Shown here piece by piece: positions 46,530 through 59,640 of a DNA stretch of 64,000 nt. Source of the DNA: Tolypeutes matacus (lineage: Eukaryota; Chordata; Mammalia; Cingulata; Chlamyphoridae); NCBI GenBank assembly GCA_026826555.1, contig JAKSZT010004976.1, positions 6,337,913 to 6,401,912 on the forward strand, in the 5' to 3' direction. Position 1 is the first letter of the stretch. Every line of letters starts with the position of its first letter. Made by a program: the position numbers and the translations under genes. A model generated the notes under the pieces. The model was given only the letters and a program-made list of their open reading frames with translations. It was not told the origin of the DNA and ran no database searches.

Positions 46530-46844
46530 TAAAATTTAACAGCTCTGTTGAGGTATAATTAACATAAAATAATGCATATGTTTAAAGTGTACATTTTCAA
46601 AAGTTTTTATTTATATATGTGCCCATAAAAATATAACTACAATAAGATCATAAACATATTCAGCATTCCACAAAGTCTCTATGTTTCTGTGTGTCCCTCC
46701 CTTCCACCCTTTGCCACCCCACCAACCATAGGCAAACACTGATTTGCCTTTTGTGACTATAAATTAATTTGTAGTTTCTAGAATTTTATATAAATGAAAT
46801 CATACAGCATATACTCTTTTTACCTGGTTCTTTCTTTTGCTTGT
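46530..46844 (-). mobile_element. Ancient L1 3' UTR (outer piece)
   Basis: Reverse of an old L1 3' end: TGTTGAGGTATAATTAACAT, AAGTGTACATTTTC, then AAATGAAATCATACAGCATAT. It appears to continue at 48598-48626 (TTCATGTTACTATTTGTATC) and then at 55196, so one ancient L1 is split by two later events. Confidence 0.75.
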
Positions 46845-46845
46845 A

Positions 46846-46870
46846 TTTTTTTTTTTTTTTTTTTTTTTTG
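46846..46870. repeat. Poly(T) run
   Basis: About 23-25 T. May be the antisense tail of the unidentified insertion at 46871-47462. Confidence 0.8.
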
Positions 46871-47462
46871 CAGGTGGGTCCTTAAAGAATGAGGAAGCAC
46901 CACGTGTACTGACATGCAAGAAGCTCCAAACCCAACTTAGAGGGTGGCTTGGGAATAGACAAATACATTTAAAAGCAGCCAAGGAGATGGCAAGGAAAAA
47001 TTCACTTGCATAAGCACCAGGCACCTCCTGCTGGTCAAGTGGAGGCCCCTGGGGAAAACAAAAAACAAAAAAACAATGCACTTCTGAGATTTTCTCTCCA
47101 CCCTGCTCCTCTCTTTTTGACCCCCTTCACCAGCACCCTGGGACAGCTGTTCCTGTGTGGTGCGTTCCCAGGACCGTATGTACCTTCAGGCTCTGTGTTT
47201 TGGGGCAGAGGCACAGGCACCCACTTTGTAATGAAAGGGACTTGGTAGGATAGCAGCTCCGGGGTTGTGGAAGCCCAGAGGCAGGGCTAGTTCTGCCATG
47301 GTGTGATGCTGGGGCCCAAGGTCGCTCAATAAAGATTTTAAGATACGGTCCTGCTTGGCTCTGCTATTCCAGGGATCCCCTTCACAGCAGGATAATGTTG
47401 CCTGGCTTGACATGACTTTTTTAAGAGAATCACAAATCATACTTGGGTAAAGATCCCTCTAG
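46871..47462. other. Unidentified insertion-like segment
   Basis: Lies between a long poly(T) run and a hAT element, within the interrupted ancient L1. Contains CAATAAAGATTTTAAGATAC at about 47328. Could be a minus-strand retroposed sequence or an LTR-like piece. No protein recognised. Confidence 0.3.
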
Positions 47463-47622
47463 ACCTGGGCTGCCCAATAGTTGCCACTGGCCATGTGAGT
47501 GGCTAGTGAGGCAAGGAACTCAATGTTTAGTTTTATTGAATTGTAAAGAATTTAAGTTTTTAAAAAACAGATAAAGACCCTTCCCACCATTGCAGAAAGC
47601 CCTGTTTGACAGTGCTGCGCCC
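47463..47622 (+). mobile_element. Short hAT-type element
   Basis: GGGCTGCCCAATAGTTGCC at the left and CTGTTTGACAGTGCTGCGC at the right act as terminal inverted repeats, with GGCCATGTGAGTGGCTAGTG inside. Confidence 0.65.
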
Positions 47623-47777
47623 CGCCCCCAGACTATTTTCAGATTCACCTTCTTCAGTGGGAAGGCAAAGTAACTGCTAGTCCAATTAGGTTTTGACTTT
47701 GAAATATCTCATGCCAAATTAGCAATATTGTTTGAAGTCTATGCAGCTGCTCACTTTATAATAAAACCAATTCCTCA

Positions 47778-47792
47778 AAATAACCTACAAAG
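47778..47792. repeat. Left target-site duplication of the RPL21 retrocopy
   Basis: AAATAACCTACAAAG is repeated exactly at 48369-48383 after the poly(A) tail. Such a 15-bp direct repeat is the hallmark of L1-machinery integration. Confidence 0.93.
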
Positions 47793-48368
<576 letters not shown>

Positions 48369-48383
48369 AAATAACCTACAAAG
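48369..48383. repeat. Right target-site duplication of the RPL21 retrocopy
   Basis: Exact copy of the 15 bp at 47778-47792, directly after the A-rich tail of the retrocopy. Confidence 0.93.
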
Positions 48384-49917
48384 AAAAAGCAGCTTCAGTC
48401 GCCTGCACATAAAGTGAGGGCAGGAAGTGGGTCTGTTGACCGCCAAACTGCTGGAATTCTAGCTCTGGTTTGGCCAAGCCTGCCTGACACCCAGCCTGTT
48501 CTGGCCAGAAAGGGGTGGCCAAGCAATCAGAGGGTGGACCACACACCTCTCCTGGGCCCCTGGATTACCCCCAGAGGGAGGAAGCACAATTATACTGAAA
48601 TTCATGTTACTATTTGTATCAATAGCTCTTCTTGGACTTCAGGAAGATAGCGGATTAGAGAGACACAGGACTCACTGTTCACCCAGAAAAATAGCTATAG
48701 ACAGGCAAGAACAGCCTGAAAAGAAATGTTCTAGGGTCTAGGATACCAGGAGAAGGCCGGACACCACCCAGAAGAGACAGGGGCACAGGAAAAGAATCTC
48801 GACAGAAAGACTGTGAGTACAAGCTGCAACTGAAGCTGCTGGTGCCCTTCCCCCCACCCTTGGAGCAGTCAGCTTTGAATTCTCCAGCCTCTGGCCGGCA
48901 GCTACTGACAGAGAGGACCACAGGGATCCACCTCCCCAGGAAACAGGAGACAGAAGAATGAAGCCTAAGTCTGATTCAGCTTTTGGCCAACAAATCTGGT
49001 CTGCTGTATCCCACAAGTACTTCAGGCTGGATGAGGATGTGCCATTGTTTGCCTTGGGAGCTGGCATGGGACTAAAGAGATCTAACCCTTTCAATCACCC
49101 TCCCTACTGACCAGGACTGGTTGTTGAGGACGCAGAGAAGAATGGAATTGTTTCCTACCCGGGGGAAAAAGGAGGGGGCTGCTGGCAGAACTGGAGAAAG
49201 GCCTCTGAGAAAATTTGATTTGCAAGGCTCTGAAGAGCCTCGAGGCAGGAAGTTCTCTCAAATTGTTGCAGTTGGTGTTGCGGTGAATACGCTCTGACCA
49301 GGGTTTGAACTGAAAGTGCTGCCGAAGAGCGCCATATGTTGGAGGACTAAAGAAGTGCAAGCAAGGAAAAGAAAATTAAATAAAAGAGAGATTTTTTTCT
49401 GGCCTTTGCAGCCTTCCTCCCTAAGGCCCTTGGAAACAGTTCTGCAAAGCATTACTGGGTCAAGAGCCCAGATCTGAGTGACTAACATAAACAATCTTAC
49501 AGACCTAGAACAGATTGAACCAACAATCAAAGAATGGTAGTAAGACACAGCCTCCCACCACTAAATCCCTAGCCAAGAAAGAGAAATTGAGCATTAGAGT
49601 AAACTCACTATCATAATCAGATGCCTAGACATCAACAAAAAATTGCAAGCCATACTAAGAAAATGGAAGAAATGGCCCAAGCAAAGGAATATATCAAAGC
49701 CCCATATAAGACAGAGGATTTGAAACAACTAATCAACGAGATCCACACAAATTTCCAAAATCGAATTAATGAGTTGAAAGATAATACGCTAAAGATATAA
49801 AGGACATCAAGAAGACACTGGATGAACACAAAGAAGAATTTGAAAACCTGAATAGAAAAATAACAGAGCTCATGGGAATGAAAGACACAATAGGTGAGAT
49901 CAAAAACATATTAGAGG

Positions 49918-50007
49918 GGGGTCGGATGTGGCTCAACTGGTTGGGCGTCCGTCTCCCATATGGAGGGACCCGGGTTCGATCCCCGGGACTTCCCGGTAAA
50001 AAAAAAA
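49918..50007 (+). mobile_element. tRNA-derived SINE with exact duplications
   Basis: TGGCTCAACTGGTTGGGCGT and CGGGTTCGATCCCCGGGAC, ending in an A-run. AAAAACATATTAGAGG flanks it at 49902-49917 and 50008-50023 (exact 16 bp). Splits L1 ORF1. CpGs are intact, so it is likely young. Confidence 0.95.
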
Positions 50008-50454
50008 AAAAACATATTAGAGGCATACAACAGCAGACTCAAAATGATAAAAGAAAGAATAAGTGATACAGAAGACAGAACAGTTGAAATAGAAGAGAGG
50101 AAAGAATGGAAAAAATCGATGAAGAGCTCAGGGAGTTGAATGGTAACAGGAAACACAAAAACATGTGTCATGGGAGTTCCAGAAGGAGACTAGTAGGAAA
50201 AAGGGACAGAAAGAATATTTGAGACTGAAAAATTCCCAATTCTCATGAAAGAAATGGATTTAAATGTCCAAGAAGCACAGCATACCCCAATCAGAATAAA
50301 TCCAAATGGACTTACTCCAAGATACGTACTATTCAAAATGTCAAACATCAAAGATAAAGAGAAAATTTTGAAAGCAGCAAGGGAGAAACAAACCATCACA
50401 TACAAGGGACACACAGTAAGAGTGTGGATTTCACATCAGAAATTATGGAGGTAA

Positions 50455-50645
50455 AAGAAAAAATATATATATATATATAAAAGAAAAATTTTAAAAAATA
50501 GAAGCAAGAAAACAAGTATGAAGACAAAAATTTAAAAAAATAGAAGCAAGAAGACAGGTAAAAGAAAAAATAATATATATATATATAAGAAAAAAAAAGA
50601 AAAATTTTAAAAAATAGAAGCAAGAAGACAAGTATGATATAATTA
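50455..50645 (+). repeat. AT-rich local tandem repeat inside L1 ORF1
   Basis: About three variants of a unit containing GAAAAATTTTAAAAAATAG, AAGCAAGAAGACA and an (AT)n run, at 50455-50645. Confidence 0.8.
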
Positions 50646-50949
50646 GGATACTGAAAAAGAGAAGTTGCCAGACTAGAATTCTCTCTCTGGCAAAATTGTC
50701 CTTCAAATATGAAGGTGGTTTAAAATATTTACAAATAAACAAAAAAAAGGGAGTTTGTAAATAAGAATCTGCCTTTGCAGGAAGCATTAAAGGGTGCTTT
50801 ACAGACAGAATGAAAAAGACAGGAGAGAGAGGCTTGGAGAAGAGTGTAGAAGGCAAGACTAGCAGAAAAGATAACCAAAAGAGTAAAAAGACACATGGAA
50901 ATGAAATATGACATATGAAAGCCAAAGAATAAAATGGTGGGAGTAAAAA

Positions 50950-53900
50950 ATGTAATTACAATAATATCACTGAATGTGAATGGGAATTAAACTCTCCAAT
51001 CAAAAGAATAGGCTGATGGAATGGATAAAAAAATAAAAAACACAAGCCATCCATATGCTGCCTACAAGAGACTCACCTTAGACCTAGGATACAAATCAGC
51101 TGAAAGTGAAAGGTTGGAAAAAGACTCCAGGCAAATAGTAACCAAAAATGAGCAGGTATAGCTATACTAATATCAGACAAAACAGACCTTAAATGCAAAA
51201 AAAGTTATGAGATACAGAAGGCCAATATATTTTAATAAAGGGGACAATCCAACAGGAAGAAATAGCAGTCATAAATATCTGAGCACCTAAACAGGGTGCC
51301 CCAAAATACATAAGGCAAACTCTAGCAAAACTGAAGGGAGAAATAGACGTCTCTACAATAATAGTTGGAGACTTCAACACACCACACCACTCACATCATT
51401 AGATAGAACAACTAGACAGAAGATTAACAAGGAAACAGAACTTGAACAATATGATAAATGAGCTAAACCTAACAGCCATATACATATTGTTGAATCCCAA
51501 ATCAGTGGGTTATATATTCTTCTCAAGTTCTCATGGATCCTTCTCCAGGATAGACCACATGGTAGATCACAAGTAAGGTCTCAATAAATATACAAAGATT
51601 GAAATTATACAAAGCACTTTCTCAGATCATAATGGAATGAAACTGGAAATCAATAATCCAGGGGAAAGGGGGAAATTCACAAAAGTGTGGAGGCTAAACA
51701 ATACACTCCTAAACAATCAGTAGGTCAGAGAAGAAATTGTAAGTGAAATTAGTAAGTATATTGAAACAAATGAAAACGAGAACACAACTTATCAAAACTT
51801 ATAGGATACAGCCAAGGCAGTACTGAGAGGGCAATTTACAGCCCTGAACACCTACACTAATAAAAGAAGAAAGAGCTGAAATCAAAGACCTAACTGAACA
51901 CCTAGAGGAACTAGAAAAAGAATAGCAAACCAAACCCAAATCAAGCAGAAGGAAAGAAATAACAAAGATTAGAGCAGAAATAAATAAAATTGGGGAAAAA
52001 AAAAAAAAAAACAATAGAGAAAATCAACAGTCAAAAGCTGGTTCTTTGAAAAGATCAGTAAAACTGACAAAACCCGAGGTAGACTAACCAAGAAAAAAAA
52101 AATAGAGAAGATGCAAATAAATAAAATCAGAAATTAAAAGGGCCAATTGACCTCACAGAAATAAAAAGGATCATAAGAGGATATTATGAGAAACTGTATG
52201 CCAACAAACTAGACAACCTAGATGAAATGGACAAATTCCTAGAAATACATAAACAACCTACATTGACTCTACAAGAAATACAGGAACTTAACAAAGCAAT
52301 TACATTTAAAGAGAATGAATCAGTCATCAAAAATCTCCCAACAAAGAAAAGTCCAGGACCAGATGGCTTCACAGGTGAATTCTACCAAGCTTTCTGAGAA
52401 GAACTAACACTAATCCTGTTTAAACTCTTCCAAAAAACTGAAAAGGAGGGAAAATTACCCAACACATTTTATGAAGCCAACTTCACCCTAATACCAGAGC
52501 CAAATAAAGATACTACAAGAAAAAAAAATTACAGACCAATCTCTCTAATGAACATAGATGCAAAAATTCTCAACAAAATACTTGCAAATAGAATCCAACA
52601 GCTTATCAAAAGAATTATACACCACGACCAAGAGGGATTTATTCCTGGTATGCAACGGTGGTTCAACATAAGAAAATCAATATAACATAATACATCACAT
52701 TAACAAATTGAAGGGAAAAAAAACACATGATCATCTCAATTGAGGCAGACAAAGCAATCGACAAAATCCAGCATCCTTTCATGATAAAAACACTTTGAAA
52801 GATAAGAATAGAAGGAAAATTCCTCAATATGATAAAGGGCATATATGAAAAACCCACAGCCAACATCGTACTCAACAGGGGAAAGTTGAAAGCTTTCCCT
52901 CTAAGATCAGGAAGAAGACTAGATGCCCACTGTCACCACTGTTATTCAACATTGTGCTAAAGTTGTAGCTAGAGCAAGTAGACAAGGAAAAAAAAATTTA
53001 TAAAAGACATCCAAATGGGAGAAAAGGAAGTAAAATTCTCACTATTTGCAGATGACATGATCCTATATTTAGAAAATCTGGAGTGTCACAACAAAGCTAC
53101 TTGAATAAATGAGTTCAGCAAAGTGGCAGGATACAAGATCAACATGCAAAAATCAGTAATGTTTCTGTACACTAGAACTGAACAATCTGAGGGGTAAATC
53201 AGAAAAAAATTCCATTTATAATAGCAACAAAGACTCAAATACCTAAAAATCAATTTAACCAAAGAAGTACAGGACCTATAACTCAGAAAACTACAAAAAA
53301 AAAAAAGGCGAAAAGCAATCAAAGACCTAAATAAATGGAAAGACATTCCGTGTTCATGGATCGGAAGACTAAATATCGTGAAGATATCAATCCTACCCAA
53401 ACTGATTTATAGATTCAACGCAATACCAATCAAAATTCCAACAGCCTACTTTACAGAAACAGAAAAGGCAATTACCAAATTCATTTCAAAGAGAAAGTGC
53501 ACCTGAAAGTGCAAGCATTCTAAAAAAAAAGAGCAATGTAGGAGGACTTTCACTGCCTGACCTTGAAACATTACAAAGCTACAGTGGTCAAAATAGCATA
53601 GTACTGACATAAAGATAGACACATTGATAAGTGGAATAGAGTTGAGAGTCCAGAAATAAACCCTCACCTCTATGGTCAACTGGCTTTTGACAAACCTACC
53701 AAGTCCACACTACTGGGACAAAACAGTCCTTCAACAAATGGTGCTGGTGCTGGGAGAACTGGATGTCCATAACCAAAAGAATGAAAGAGGACCCCTATCT
53801 CACTCCCTATACGAGAATCAACTCAAAATAGATAAAAAACCTAAATATAAGAGCCAGGACCATAAAATTACTATAAGAAAATATAGGGAAACATCTTCAA

Positions 53901-54410
53901 GATCTTGTGGTAGATGGTGGTTTCTTGGATCTTACACCCAAAGCACAAGCAACAAAAGAAAAAAATAGATAAATGAGTCCTCCTCAAAATTAAACACTTT
54001 TTCACCTCAAAGGACTTTGTCAAAAGGGTGAAAAGGCAGCTGTTCAATGGAGAAAATATTTGGAAATCATATCCAATAAAGGTTTCATATCCATGATATA
54101 TAGAGACATGCTACAACTCAACAATTAAAGACAAATGACCCGATTTTAAAAATGGGCAAAAGACTTGAATAGACATGTCCAAAGAAGAAATACAAATGGC
54201 AAAAAAGCACATGAAAAAATGTGCAACATCACTAGACATTGGGAAATGCAAATCAAAGCTACAATGATATTACACACACTGGAATATTATACAGCAGTAA
54301 GAAGAAATGAAGTCGTGAAGCATATGACAACATGGATGAACCTGGAGGACATTATATTGAGTAAAGCAAGCCAGATACAAAAGGACAAACACTGTATGAT
54401 TGAGCTCTTA
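50950..54410 (+). pseudogene. L1 ORF2 remnant (endonuclease and reverse transcriptase)
   Basis: The endonuclease start is recognisable near 50955 (TCACTGAATGTGAATGGG, i.e. SLNVNG). Reverse transcriptase text follows from about 52130 to 53100, including the region coding [10 protein letters not shown] at about 53048. The C-terminal end lies at 54165-54413 (RRNEVVKHMTTWMNLEDIIL). Many in-frame stops and shifts; not functional. Confidence 0.8.
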
Positions 54411-55195
54411 TGAACTAAATATATTGTGGAAACTCATGGAGTTAATAACTAGAATATAGGTCATCAGAAAATAGAAGGTAGGTAGACAATGGAAAGCTCT
54501 AGGTTAATCAGTGCAGAATTGGTCAAAAGGTTGTTTGTTAATCTTTGGAAAGCACATCATAGTCTTTGTACCTAGCAGTGCTATTATATGGGTATGACAG
54601 TGGTTGAAAGGGAAAATCCAAGGTCATGTATATTACTAAAAGGAAAGCTAAAAAATGTAACATGGGACTGTATAGCATAGTGAAATGCTATGTGAAATAT
54701 GAATATGGGTAATATTGCAAATATACGGCTGTTTTTCTTTGAAACCGAACAAATACATGTTAATGTTACAAGATATTAGTATCAGGCAAAAATACCACCA
54801 AAGCAAACTATGGACAGTAGTATATAGTAATATATTAACAATCTTCCAGTAAGGGTTTAAAAAATGGAAATATACTAAGGGAAAGAAACTAGCCACAAGG
54901 TACTACATATTTCTTGACTCCATCCATACAAAATATAAATACAAATGAACTAGAGAGACTGAAACAGAATAGCAGCTATGTATGGCAGGGGAACATAGAG
55001 GGATTGAGTGGTGATGAGTTTTTGTTTGTTTATTTGTCTGCTTTTTATTATTATTGGAATAATGAAAATGCTGTAATAATGATTGACTTGATGAATGCCC
55101 AACTATGTGATTATACCAAAAACCATTGATTGTACACTTGGATAGACTGTATGCTTTATTAATATGTATCAATAAAACAGATTTGTTTTAAAAAA

Positions 55196-58100
55196 TAGTT
55201 CATTCCTTTTTATTGCTGGGGAGTATTCCACGGTATGGGTATACCATATTTTCTCTACAACTTAACCATCATTGGGAATGTTCAATCTTTTTGATTTTCA
55301 GCATTCTGAGAGATGTATGGTTGTGTCTGATTGCAGTTTTAATTTGCATTTCCCCAATGACTACTGAAGCTGAGCATCATTTCATGTCTTCCATCTTCTT
55401 TTGGAAAATGTCTGTTCAAATCTTTTGCCTATATTCTATTAGATTGCTTATTTCTTTTTTTATTTTATTTTATTTTTTTAGTATATTCTGGAAACAAGAA
55501 CCTCTCATACCTCCCGTATAATTTTATCAGATATTTGAATTGCAAATATTTTCTCTCAATTTGTGGTTTGTCCTTTCATTCTCTTAATTGTGTCTTTCAA
55601 AAAGGCATTTTTAATTTTGATGAAGTATAATTTATCAATTTGTCCTTTTCTTTATTGTGCTTTTGAGGGTATATCTAAGAAATCTTAGGTCATGAAGGTT
55701 TTTTCCTATGTTTATTTTCTTCTAGAAATTGTACAGTTTTAGATTTTACATTTAGGTCTATGATCTATTTAGAGTTAATCTGCATATATGGTATGAGGTA
55801 TGGTTTGAGCTCTTTTCTAATTTTTGCACATGAATATCTAATCAGCACCACTTGTTGAAAAAGCTATCTATCTTTTATCCACTGAATTGCTGTGTGCCTT
55901 TATCAAAAAATCATTAGTTGTCTATATATGTTGAATCTATTTCTGGATCTTCAATTCTGTTTCATTACTCTATTTGTTGACTTTGACAGCAATACTACGC
56001 TGTCTTAATACTAGAACCTCATAATATCTTAAAATCAGTTAGTGTTAGTCCTCCGACTTAGTTCTTTTTCAGAGATGTTTTGGCTATTCTAGGTCCTTTC
56101 CATTTCTATATGAGTTTTTGGAATCAGTTTTTCCATTTCTACAAAAATTCCTGCTGGAATTATAGATTGCATTGAATCTTTAGATGAATTTGGGGACAAA
56201 TGACATCTTAACAATATTGAGTCTTCCAACCCATGAACATGGTATATATCTCCCTTTATTTAGGTCTTCTTTAATTTGTCTCAGAAATGCTTTTTAGTTT
56301 TCAGTGTAAAGGTTGTGAACATCTTTTGTCAGATTTATCTCTAAGTATTTCATATATTAATATGACTGTATTTATTTCAATTTCCGATGGTTCATTGCTG
56401 ATTTATTTTGTAGATTAATTTTGCATATATTTTACAACCTTGCCAAGCTTACACACTAGGTCTATTAGCTTTTTTGTAGATTCCATTAGATTTTCTACAT
56501 AATCATGCTGTCTGTGAAGAAAAGATAGTTTTAATTCTTTATTTCCAATCTAAATATCTTTTATTTCTTTTTCTTGCCTTTTTGCACTGACTCAAATATC
56601 CAGTACAAATTTGAATAGAAGTGGTGAGGACAAGGCAACCTTATCTTGTTTCTGACTCCTAAGGGAAAACATTCCATCTTTTTCCACTATGTATGATTTA
56701 AGCTGCAGCTTTTCACAGAAAATCTTTATAAAATTGAGGAAATTCTCTTCTATTCCTAGTTTTCTGAGAGTTTTTATGAGTAATTGGTGTTGAATTTTCA
56801 AATGGTTTTTCTGCATCTCTGAGAAAAACATATGGTTTTTCTTTTTTAGTTTGTTAATATGATAAATCATATTGGTTGCTATTCAAATGATAACCAACTT
56901 TGTATTCCCAGGATAAACCCTACTGTTCATGAGGGATACTGGTCTATAGTTTTATTTCTTATAACATTTTTTGTGGTGAGAGAACATACTTTAGAAGACT
57001 TGAATCCTTTTTAAATTCATTGAGACTTATTTTATAGCCAAGGTTATGGTCTATTTTGGTAAATGTTCCATGTGCACTTGAAAAGAACAGGTATTCTGCT
57101 GCTGTTGACTGGAGTGTTCTTTAACATTTTAATCAAACTGATTAATAGTACTCTTAAAATATTCTATATCCTTACTGATTTTCCATCTACTTGTTCAATC
57201 ATTAAGAGAGAGATATTGAAATCTTTGACTCTAATTATGAATTAGTCTATTTCTCCTTGCATTTCTCTCAGTTTTTTCTTCACATATTTTGAAGTTTTAC
57301 TAGTAGGGGCATAAACATTTAATGATGTTAGTCCTGTTGACCTTCTTTATCCCTGGTAATATTCTCTATTCTGAAATCTACTTTGTCTGATATTAATAAA
57401 GTCATTCCAACTTTGTTTTGATTAGTATTCTCATGATGTATCTTTTTCCATCCTTTTAATTTTCACCTATTGTTTCTTTATATTTAAAGTGCATTTTTGT
57501 AGGCACATATAATTGAGCCTTGCTCTTTAAAATCAATCAATCTCTGCTGTTTAATTGGCATATTTAGACTATTTATATTTAATGTGATTATAGATATGGT
57601 TAGGTTTAAGTCTGTTTTCTTGCTATACATTTTCTCTTTGTCCCATCTGTTCTTTGTTCCCATTTTCTCTTTTTCTTTCTTTTGAATTGAGTAATTTTTA
57701 TTATTCCATTTTATCTCTTGTGTAGATTTATGAGCTATAATTCTGAATTTCATTTGTTACTTTAGAGGTATTTTCAAGGACCAATAGCATACATCCTTAA
57801 CTTATTGCAAATTATTATCAGATGATATTTTACCACTTCAGGTATAGTATAAGAACCTTACAAGAGTATACTTACATTTCTCCTTTCCAGTCTTTATGCT
57901 ATTCTTGTCATACATTTTGTTTTTACATGTTATAAACCTCACACAATATTGTTTTTATCTCTGTTTAAACAATTATCTTTTAAAGTGATTTATTAAGAAC
58001 AGAATCTTATATCATTACCCATTACGTTGCCATTTCCAGTGTTCTTCATTCCTTTGTATAGATCCATATTTCCATCTGGTATCATTGTCCTTCTGCTTGA

Positions 58101-59640
58101 AGGACTTCCTTTAACATTTCTTGTAGTGTGGGCCCGCTGGTGATAAATTCTTTCAGATTTTTGTGTACATTAAAAAGTCTTTATTTGGCCTTTATTTTTG
58201 AAAAATATTCACTGGCATACAATTCTAAGTTTCCAGGCTATCGCAATTTAAGGATGTGACTGCCTCCACCGTCATCTTGTTTGCATTGTTTCCAACAAGA
58301 AATCTGCTGTGATCCTTACCTTTGTTCGTCTGTCTGTAACTTGTCTTTTTTCCTCTGGCTGCTTGTAGGATTTTCTCTTTACCACAGATTTTCCACTATT
58401 TGATTTTGATGGGTTTTGTTGTAGCATTCTTTATGTTTTTTTTTGTGTTTGGGGTTTGTTGAGCTTCTTGTATCTGTGGGTTTATTTTTTCATCAAACTT
58501 GGATATTTTTCAGTCATTATTTCTTCACATATTTTTTCTGTCTCAACCTCTCCTTTTTTTGTAGACTCTAATTACATATATATTTGGTGCTTGAAGTTAT
58601 CCCACAGCTCACTGATACATTAAATTCTGATTTGTGTTTCAGGTTCATTAATCTTTTCTTCTGCAACGCTTAATCTGTCTTTAATCCTGTGCACTGTAAT
58701 TTTCATCTCATGCAATGTAGTTTTTAATCTCTAGAAGTCTGATTTGGAAGCTTTTTTTATATCTTCACTCTCTCTCCTTAACTTGGAACATACATAGTTA
58801 AAATAAGCATTTTAATATTCTTGCCCACTAATCCAAAATCTGGCACAGATCTGGTTTGGTTTCAACTGATTGATTTTATCTTCATTCTTTTTTTGAATGC
58901 CCACTGGTTTTTTGAATGCCCAATAATTTTTCACTGACTTCCAAACATTGTGATTTTTACCTTGTTGGGTGCTGGATAAATTCTTGAAATTTATTCTGGG
59001 ACTTGGTTAAGATACTTAGAAAGTCTGATCCTTTTGGTTCTTGCTTTAAAGATTTTTAAGATGCAATCAGAGCAGTGCTCTGTCTAGAGTGAATTATTCC
59101 TCACTACTGAGGCAAGATTATTCTGTGTACTCTCCCAATGTCTCGTAAATATGGAGGTGTTCAAGTCTGACTAGTGGGAACAGGCACTATTCCCAGCCTT
59201 GTATGAGCACTAGGCACTGTTCAATCTAATCATTTTGGGTGGTTGTCTCCTCAGCCTGACCTCAAGTAGTTTCCTCACATGCACATGCTAATCAGTACTC
59301 AACTGAATACTTGAAAGTAAGCCTCTGCTGATCTCTGATTTATCTCTTTGAGCAGCTCTCTCCAATCTGGTACTCTTTCTGTCCACTGTAGGGGCTTTAG
59401 TCTTCCTTTCTCCCTCCTTGTGCTGCAGTCAGGAAACTCTCTCAAGGCAGTCAGCTAGGGTCACTATAGGACTCATCTGGTTTGTTTCCCATCTCTCAGG
59501 CATCACTGTCTTTTGATGCCTAATGTTCCACTTCTTGAAAACCATTGTTTCATGTATGTTGATCTCTTTTTGGTTGTTTCAAGCAGGAAGGTTAATCCAG
59601 TTTCTGTAACTCCATCTGAGCCAGGAGTGGGAGTCCTTTG
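55196..59640 (-). mobile_element. Ancient L1, minus strand, ORF2 to 5' UTR
   Basis: Starts with TTCATTCCTTTTTATTGCTG (end of ORF2 in reverse). It passes the reverse transcriptase region (frame at 56870-56592 with QHQLLIKTLRKLGIEENFLN), the endonuclease region (about 57300-57750), ORF1 remnants (about 58080-58750) and a decayed 5' UTR up to about 59640. Every frame is heavily broken, consistent with great age. Confidence 0.78.

Larger units (their letters stand above)
49520..50900 (+). pseudogene. L1 ORF1 remnant of the plus-strand L1
   Basis: Coiled-coil text around 49670-49890 (ALQINEIHTN-like, then ELMGMKDTIGEIKNILE at 49872-49925) is cut by the SINE at 49918. RNA-binding text resumes at 50245-50454 with NVQEAQHTPIRINPNG and ILKAAREKQTITYKGHTV. 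The C-terminal domain is disrupted by an AT-rich tandem repeat at 50455-50645 and then continues in broken frames. Confidence 0.75.
48627..55195 (+). mobile_element. Nearly full-length plus-strand L1, inactive
   Basis: 5' UTR from about 48627, ORF1 about 49520-50900 (interrupted by a SINE at 49918-50007 and by an AT-rich local repeat), ORF2 about 50950-54410, and a 3' UTR ending in AATAAAACAGATTTG plus a short A-run near 55190. The reverse transcriptase landmark for the active-site motif is visible as GCAGATGACATG at 53048-53059, and [20 protein letters not shown] text lies at about 52500. Frames are broken throughout by stops and shifts. It sits inside an ancient minus-strand L1: the host text TTTGTATCAATAG before it continues as TTCATTCCTTTTTATTG after it. 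I could not fix a target-site duplication. Confidence 0.85.

Noticed and set aside
48627..55195. Active L1
   Set aside because: ORF1 is split by a SINE and a local repeat, and ORF2 has many stops and shifts.
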